A DNA stretch of 9,047 nucleotides from JADYYB01 sp964402985. GTDB taxonomy: Bacteria > Pseudomonadota > Alphaproteobacteria > Rhizobiales > Kaistiaceae. Shown piece by piece: positions 6,033 to 9,047 of this stretch; within the stretch, counting starts at the first letter, position 1; the number at the start of each line of letters is the position of its first letter. A model generated the notes under the pieces. That model was not told where the DNA came from and did no database searches. It saw only the letters and a program-made list of their open reading frames with translations. Both the position numbers and the translations under genes were made by a program. The stretch covers positions 1 through 9,047 of the forward strand of contig CAYOET010000246.1 in NCBI GenBank assembly GCA_964402985.1, in the 5' to 3' direction.

Positions 6033-6318
6033 GAGCGTGAACTCGCTGATCTGATGAGGAAGGGCGCTGTTTTGGCGCGGATTGCGGGCTGGCTATCACG
6101 GCGCCCGGAGTGACACAAGCAACGAAATCCCCGGCCCGGCCGTTGGCTTCGGCGCTTGTCGCAAACGCCGCGTCCGGTTTCGTTTCTTGACCGGCCCCGC
6201 CAATGCTAGGAAAGTCTTTACTGGATCGGAAGGGCTGCGCTCTTACATAGGGGTGAGCGGCCTGTCCTAGTCGGGTCCGCCGCGCCGCAACGGGCGTTCG
6301 GACCGCAGAAGAGTTGTC
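6033..6318. promoter_or_regulatory. divergent intergenic region between secB and the Tim44-domain gene
   Basis: This 286-bp spacer must carry promoters in both directions. On the plus strand TTGACC (6187-6192) with a 17-base gap to GAAAGT (6210-6215) is a weak candidate; the -10 is poor. For secB I see no convincing pair: TTGCTT and TGATAG upstream on the minus strand are spaced 18 bases but TGATAG is far from consensus. No tRNA, large inverted repeat or conserved small gene was recognised. Where I recall some alphaproteobacteria having fxsA in this area, none is present. Confidence 0.35.
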
Positions 6319-7050
6319 ATGGAAGGCTTTGTGGACATCTACACCATCATCTTCCTGGGTCTCGCGGTGGTGATCTTCCTGCGCCTCCGCAATGTCCTTG
6401 GCCGCCGTACCGGCAGCGAACGCCAGGCGCCGCGCTTCGACCAGCTTGCGCGCCGCAGCGAGGCGCCCCAGCAGCCGCCGCCGGCGAGCGAGAAGGTCAT
6501 CGCCCTCCCGCGCCGCGCCGGCCGCCCCGTCGAAGCCCGCACCGCCGAGCCCTCGCAGGTCGAGGAGCGCATCAAGGTGCTCGCCCCCGGCGGCTCCCCG
6601 CTCGCGATCGGCCTGCAGACGATCAGCGCCAGCGACCCCAGTTTCGATCCCGACCTTTTCCTCTCCGGGGCCAAGAAGGCCTACGAGATGATCGTCGGCG
6701 CCTTCGCCAGCGGCGACCGCAAGACCCTCCGCACGCTTCTCAGCCGCGAGGTCTTCGAGGGCTTCGAAAGCGCCATCGCCGAGCGCGAGGCGCGTGGCGA
6801 GACGGTCGAGCACAGCTTCGTCGGCATCAACAAGGCCGAGATGCTCGACGCCAGCGTGAAGGGCGGCAGCGAACAGATCACCATCCGCTTCGTGTCGAAT
6901 CTCACCTCCGCGACCAAGAACAAGGACGGCGCGGTGATCGACGGCGACCCCACCCTTGTCGCCGACGTCACCGACGTGTGGACCTTCTCGCGCGAGCTTT
7001 CCTCGCGCGACCCGAACTGGAAGCTGGTCGCCACCGAGTCGGTGGAATAG
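6319..7050 (+). CDS. Tim44/TimA-family membrane-anchored protein (243 aa)
   Basis: Bacterial Tim44-domain proteins are anchored in the inner membrane with the domain in the cytoplasm, and resemble the matrix-side import factor Tim44 of mitochondria. One N-terminal TM (about residues 7-23, YTIIFLGLAVVIFLRLR) is followed by the recurring RLRNVLGRRTG motif (22-32) and a Pro/Ala/Arg-rich linker to about 95. The Tim44-like domain spans about 105-240: FDPDLFLSGAKKAYEMIVGAFASGD (109-133), LRTLLSREVFEGFESAI (137-153), and the closing strands VADVTDVWTFSREL and NWKLVATES. AAGAG precedes the ATG at 6319. Only 16 bp separate it from the Smr-domain gene, so the two are likely cotranscribed. Its exact task in bacteria is unsettled; a membrane-protein quality or assembly role fits its SecB neighbour. 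Confidence 0.9.
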   Translation: MEGFVDIYTIIFLGLAVVIFLRLRNVLGRRTGSERQAPRFDQLARRSEAPQQPPPASEKVIALPRRAGRPVEARTAEPSQVEERIKVLAPGGSPLAIGLQTISASDPSFDPDLFLSGAKKAYEMIVGAFASGDRKTLRTLLSREVFEGFESAIAEREARGETVEHSFVGINKAEMLDASVKGGSEQITIRFVSNLTSATKNKDGAVIDGDPTLVADVTDVWTFSRELSSRDPNWKLVATESVE

Positions 7051-7066
7051 CCGACCGGGGGCTGCC

Positions 7067-7657
7067 GTGAAGGAACGGCGCCGCCGGGGCCAGCTAACCG
7101 CCGAGGAAGTCCAGCTCTGGGATCGCGTGCGCCGCAGCGCCGAGCCGCTCCGCCCCGACGACGCGCCGCCTCCCGAAGCCCGCGCCGTCGGCGCCGACGT
7201 GCCGCGGGCCGAGACGATCACCCCTCCTCCCCCGCCGCCTTCCGCGTCAGCGAAGCCAACCACCCGCCGGCGGACTCCCTCGCCGACCACCATCGAGCGC
7301 ACCACGCTCGCCCGACTCGCGCGCGGCTCGGTCGTGATCGACGCCCGCGTCGACCTCCACGGCCTCACCCAGCTCACCGCCCACGCCCGCCTCCTCCGCT
7401 TCCTGCGCACCGCGCAGGACCACGGCCACCGCATCGTCCTGGTGATAACCGGCCGCGGCGACCCGACCACCGCGCCCCTCCCCGGCGAAGAGCGCCGCGG
7501 CATCCTCCGCCAGGCCGTGCCGAGCTGGCTGAGCGCCCCCGAGTTCACCCCCCTCGTCAGCGGCTTCGGCGACGCCCACCGCTCCCACGGCGGCGCCGGC
7601 GCCCTCTACGTCCGCCTCCGCCGCAACCCCCGCGCAAGGCCGGCGGAGTCACGGTAG
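7067..7657 (+). CDS. Smr-domain protein (196 aa)
   Basis: Stand-alone Smr proteins are small nucleic-acid-binding proteins, some with nuclease activity, related to the C-terminal domain of MutS2. The basic N-terminus (KERRRRGQLTAEEVQLWDRV) is followed by a Pro-rich linker (about 28-75, with six consecutive prolines at 53-58). The Smr domain covers about 92-186: DLHGLT (96-101), HRIVLVITGRG (121-131), RRGILRQAVPSWL (143-155) and HGGAGALYVRLRR (174-186), including the DLHG and TGRG signatures. I chose the GTG at 7067, which has GGGGG five bases upstream. The frame is open further upstream, but only as antiphase readthrough of the Tim44 gene. The gene sits 16 bp after that gene. In relatives I recall mltA between them; here it is missing. 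The cellular substrate is unknown. Confidence 0.92.
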   Translation: MKERRRRGQLTAEEVQLWDRVRRSAEPLRPDDAPPPEARAVGADVPRAETITPPPPPPSASAKPTTRRRTPSPTTIERTTLARLARGSVVIDARVDLHGLTQLTAHARLLRFLRTAQDHGHRIVLVITGRGDPTTAPLPGEERRGILRQAVPSWLSAPEFTPLVSGFGDAHRSHGGAGALYVRLRRNPRARPAESR

Positions 7658-7697
7658 CGCCTTGGGCTTGCTTGCGAGGCTCGCGCACCGCCGATCG

Positions 7698-8117
7698 CTA
7701 GTTCGTCTCGATGATCTGCCAGCCATCGCCGTTCGCGAGCGCTTCCCGAAGCAGAGTCACGACCTTGGCGGTTACCTCGTCCGGCAGTCGCTCGTGACCA
7801 AAGTACTGAAGGAACGCAAGCTCGAACCTATCGTGGGACTCCACGTTCGTTCCCATCACTCGAATGTCCGAGCGTGCGAGATAGACCCTGAAGCTTGGCC
7901 GAACAGGGCTGAACCGCGTCACCTCGAAGGAGAAACCAGTCTCTCCTGCGTATCGAGCCAACCTGTCAAAGAACGCATCCCTTGCGCCTTCGGGAACCGA
8001 AACGACCACGATCCCAAACGGCGATATGGGATACGTGATTGGCTCCGCTCCGGCTGGTCGCTCGAAGCTGAACATCGCAAGTACAAGCGCCGCAACCGTT
8101 GCGATCCGTAGGCCCAT
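7698..8117 (-). CDS. putative exported protein of unknown function (139 aa)
   Basis: I do not recognise this family. The N-terminus looks like a Sec signal peptide: basic start MGLR, hydrophobic core IATVAALVLAMFSF, and a likely AGA cleavage site before EP (residue 24/25), giving a mature protein of about 115 residues with no cysteines, so no lipobox or disulphides. The mature part mixes predicted strands and helices: FGIVVVSVPEGARDAFFDRL, then SFRVYLARSDIRVMG, and a C-terminal amphipathic VTAKVVTLLREAL. The start ATG at 8117 has no clear Shine-Dalgarno site but leads straight into the signal peptide. By hand count over four 60-base lines (7741-7920 and 7981-8040) GC is about 58%, against about 70% in a kinase-gene line. 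It converges on the Smr gene with 40 bp between stops. It may be horizontally acquired. Confidence 0.75.
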   Translation of the reverse strand: MGLRIATVAALVLAMFSFERPAGAEPITYPISPFGIVVVSVPEGARDAFFDRLARYAGETGFSFEVTRFSPVRPSFRVYLARSDIRVMGTNVESHDRFELAFLQYFGHERLPDEVTAKVVTLLREALANGDGWQIIETN

Positions 8118-8247
8118 CGCGACCCGCGCGTTGTCACTCCGTCCCGATCACAGTTGTGGCACGAATCGACTGCTGCCGCGCCGCGACCTCTTGGCGTAAG
8201 ACTGTCCTGGCGCCCGCCGCCTTTTCCTGGCCCCGCGATAGGCGGGC

Positions 8248-8266
8248 TGCGGAACGATGTCCCGCA
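8248..8266 (-). terminator. hairpin downstream of hslU, weak terminator candidate
   Basis: On the minus strand, about 40 nt beyond the hslU stop, TGCGGGAC/GTTCCGCA forms an 8-bp stem (one G-U pair) with a 3-base loop. A second small stem CCCGC/GCGGG lies beyond it at 8232-8246. No U-run follows, so factor-dependent termination is as likely. The rest of 8118-8306 shows no recognisable gene; it must carry the promoter of the small exported-protein gene, but I see no good match. Confidence 0.3.
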
Positions 8267-8306
8267 ACCTCGAACCCACCGTCGGCGCCGGGAAGACGTT
8301 CGTCAG

Positions 8307-9047
8307 CTACAGGATAAACCGGCTGAGGTCGGTGTTCCTGGCGAGGTCGCCGATATGCGCCTCGACATAGGCCGCGTCGATCGTGATCGTCTCGCCGGCC
8401 TTGTCGGCGGCCGAGAAGCTGATCTCGTCGAGGATCCGCTCCATCACCGTCGAAAGCCGCCGCGCGCCGATATTCTCGACGCTCGAGTTGATCGCCACCG
8501 CGAAGCCGGCGATGGCATCGATCGCGTCGTCGGTGACGATGAGCGTCAGCCCCTCGGTCGCCATCAGCGCGATGTACTGCTTGATGAGGCTCGCCTCCGT
8601 CTCGGTGAGGATGCGCCGGAAATCCTCCTTGGTGAGCGGCCGGAGCTCGACCCGGATCGGCAAGCGTCCCTGCAACTCGGGCAGGAGGTCCGAGGGCTTG
8701 GCGACATGGAACGCGCCCGAGGCGATGAACAGCACGTGGTCGGTCTTCACCGGCCCGTACTTGGTCGCCACGGTCGTACCCTCGATCAGCGGCAGGAGAT
8801 CGCGCTGCACGCCCTCGCGCGAGGGCCCGCCCCCGATCCGCCCGTCGCTCCCGGCGGCGACCTTGTCGATCTCGTCGATGAAGACGATGCCGTCGTTCTC
8901 GACCAGGCGGATCGCCTCCTGGACGATGTTGTCGTCGTCGAGCAGCCTGTCCGACTCCTCGTTCATGAGGAGATCGTGCGAGTCGCGGACGGTGGTCTTC
9001 CGCGTCTTGGTGCGCTGGCCGCCGGACGCCTTGCCGAGCATGTCGTT
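8307..9047 (-). CDS. hslU: HslU, ATPase subunit of the HslUV protease, C-terminal 246 residues (5' end beyond the window)
   Basis: HslU (ClpY) is the AAA+ unfoldase that feeds substrates into the HslV peptidase. The window holds the end of the I-domain and the second half of the AAA+ module. Recognisable parts are Walker B GIVFIDEIDK, SREGVQRDLLPLIEGTTV, the sensor 1 stretch TDHVLFIASGAFHVAKPSDL, PELQGRLPIRVELRPLT with the arginines conserved in the family, and sensor 2 ENIGARRLSTVMERILDEIS. The C-terminus ends in DLSRFIL, the tail that inserts into HslV, so the 3' end is intact. The frame runs open off the right edge (two codons, Asn-Asp, before the first Met at 9041), so this Met is internal. 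The Walker A and pore loop, and probably hslV, lie outside the window. Confidence 0.97.
   Translation of the reverse strand, partial: NDMLGKASGGQRTKTRKTTVRDSHDLLMNEESDRLLDDDNIVQEAIRLVENDGIVFIDEIDKVAAGSDGRIGGGPSREGVQRDLLPLIEGTTVATKYGPVKTDHVLFIASGAFHVAKPSDLLPELQGRLPIRVELRPLTKEDFRRILTETEASLIKQYIALMATEGLTLIVTDDAIDAIAGFAVAINSSVENIGARRLSTVMERILDEISFSAADKAGETITIDAAYVEAHIGDLARNTDLSRFIL

Noticed and set aside
6082..6270. 62-codon plus-strand frame in the secB/Tim44 spacer
   Set aside because: No ribosome binding site, no recognisable family, and it overlaps the region where divergent promoters are expected.
5377..7548. A 723-codon minus-strand frame spanning secB, Tim44 and Smr genes
   Set aside because: It crosses three confident genes in a different frame and shows no domain; a high-GC artefact.
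7658..7697. GCGAG/CTCGC inverted repeat between the converging smr and exported-protein genes as a terminator
   Set aside because: The stem is at most 4-5 bp with almost no loop and no T-run on either side.
8257..8376. Short plus-strand frame with a GAGKT-like P-loop (MSRNLEPTVGAGKTFVSYR...) running into the hslU end
   Set aside because: Only about 39 codons, no ribosome site, and it overlaps the conserved hslU C-terminus in antisense; chance resemblance.

Overview
This window is high-GC DNA made up almost entirely of bacterial housekeeping genes. Gene content (RnpA followed directly by YidC, a SecB/Tim44/Smr block, HslU) and protein character point to an alphaproteobacterium, most likely a sphingomonad (Sphingomonadales). 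That is a judgement from protein character and gene order, not from a database search.

Layout. The left edge (1-173) holds a 17-bp tandem repeat and a hairpin downstream of yidC. On the minus strand, reading right to left from about 2704, a strong sigma70-type promoter drives rpmH (L34), rnpA (RNase P protein) and yidC (membrane insertase); rnpA and yidC overlap by 14 nt. Divergently, on the plus strand, is a two-TM sensor histidine kinase with no response regulator beside it. Its stop codon lies inside the left arm of a 168-bp composite inverted repeat. Next comes dnaQ (polymerase III epsilon, plus), which converges on secB (minus) across a second, unrelated composite inverted repeat. Divergent from secB are a Tim44-domain membrane protein and an Smr-domain protein, 16 bp apart. 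They converge on a small exported protein of unknown function that is visibly less GC-rich than its neighbours. The right edge holds the C-terminal 246 residues of HslU (minus), cut by the window end.

How the genes relate. Several serve protein biogenesis and quality control at the inner membrane: SecB delivers preproteins to SecA, YidC inserts and folds membrane proteins, the Tim44-like protein is membrane-anchored, and HslU is the unfoldase of the HslUV protease. rpmH and rnpA supply ribosome and tRNA maturation, and dnaQ supplies replication proofreading.

I found no defence system, prophage, transposase, CRISPR array, tRNA or rRNA. The most interesting non-genic content is the two structured repeat elements (4301-4468 and 5305-5411), the structured rpmH leader, and the left-edge tandem repeat. 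The gene-level curiosities are the orphan kinase, the lower-GC exported protein, the Ala/Pro-rich extra segments of SecB, and the apparent lack of mltA between the Tim44 and Smr genes.
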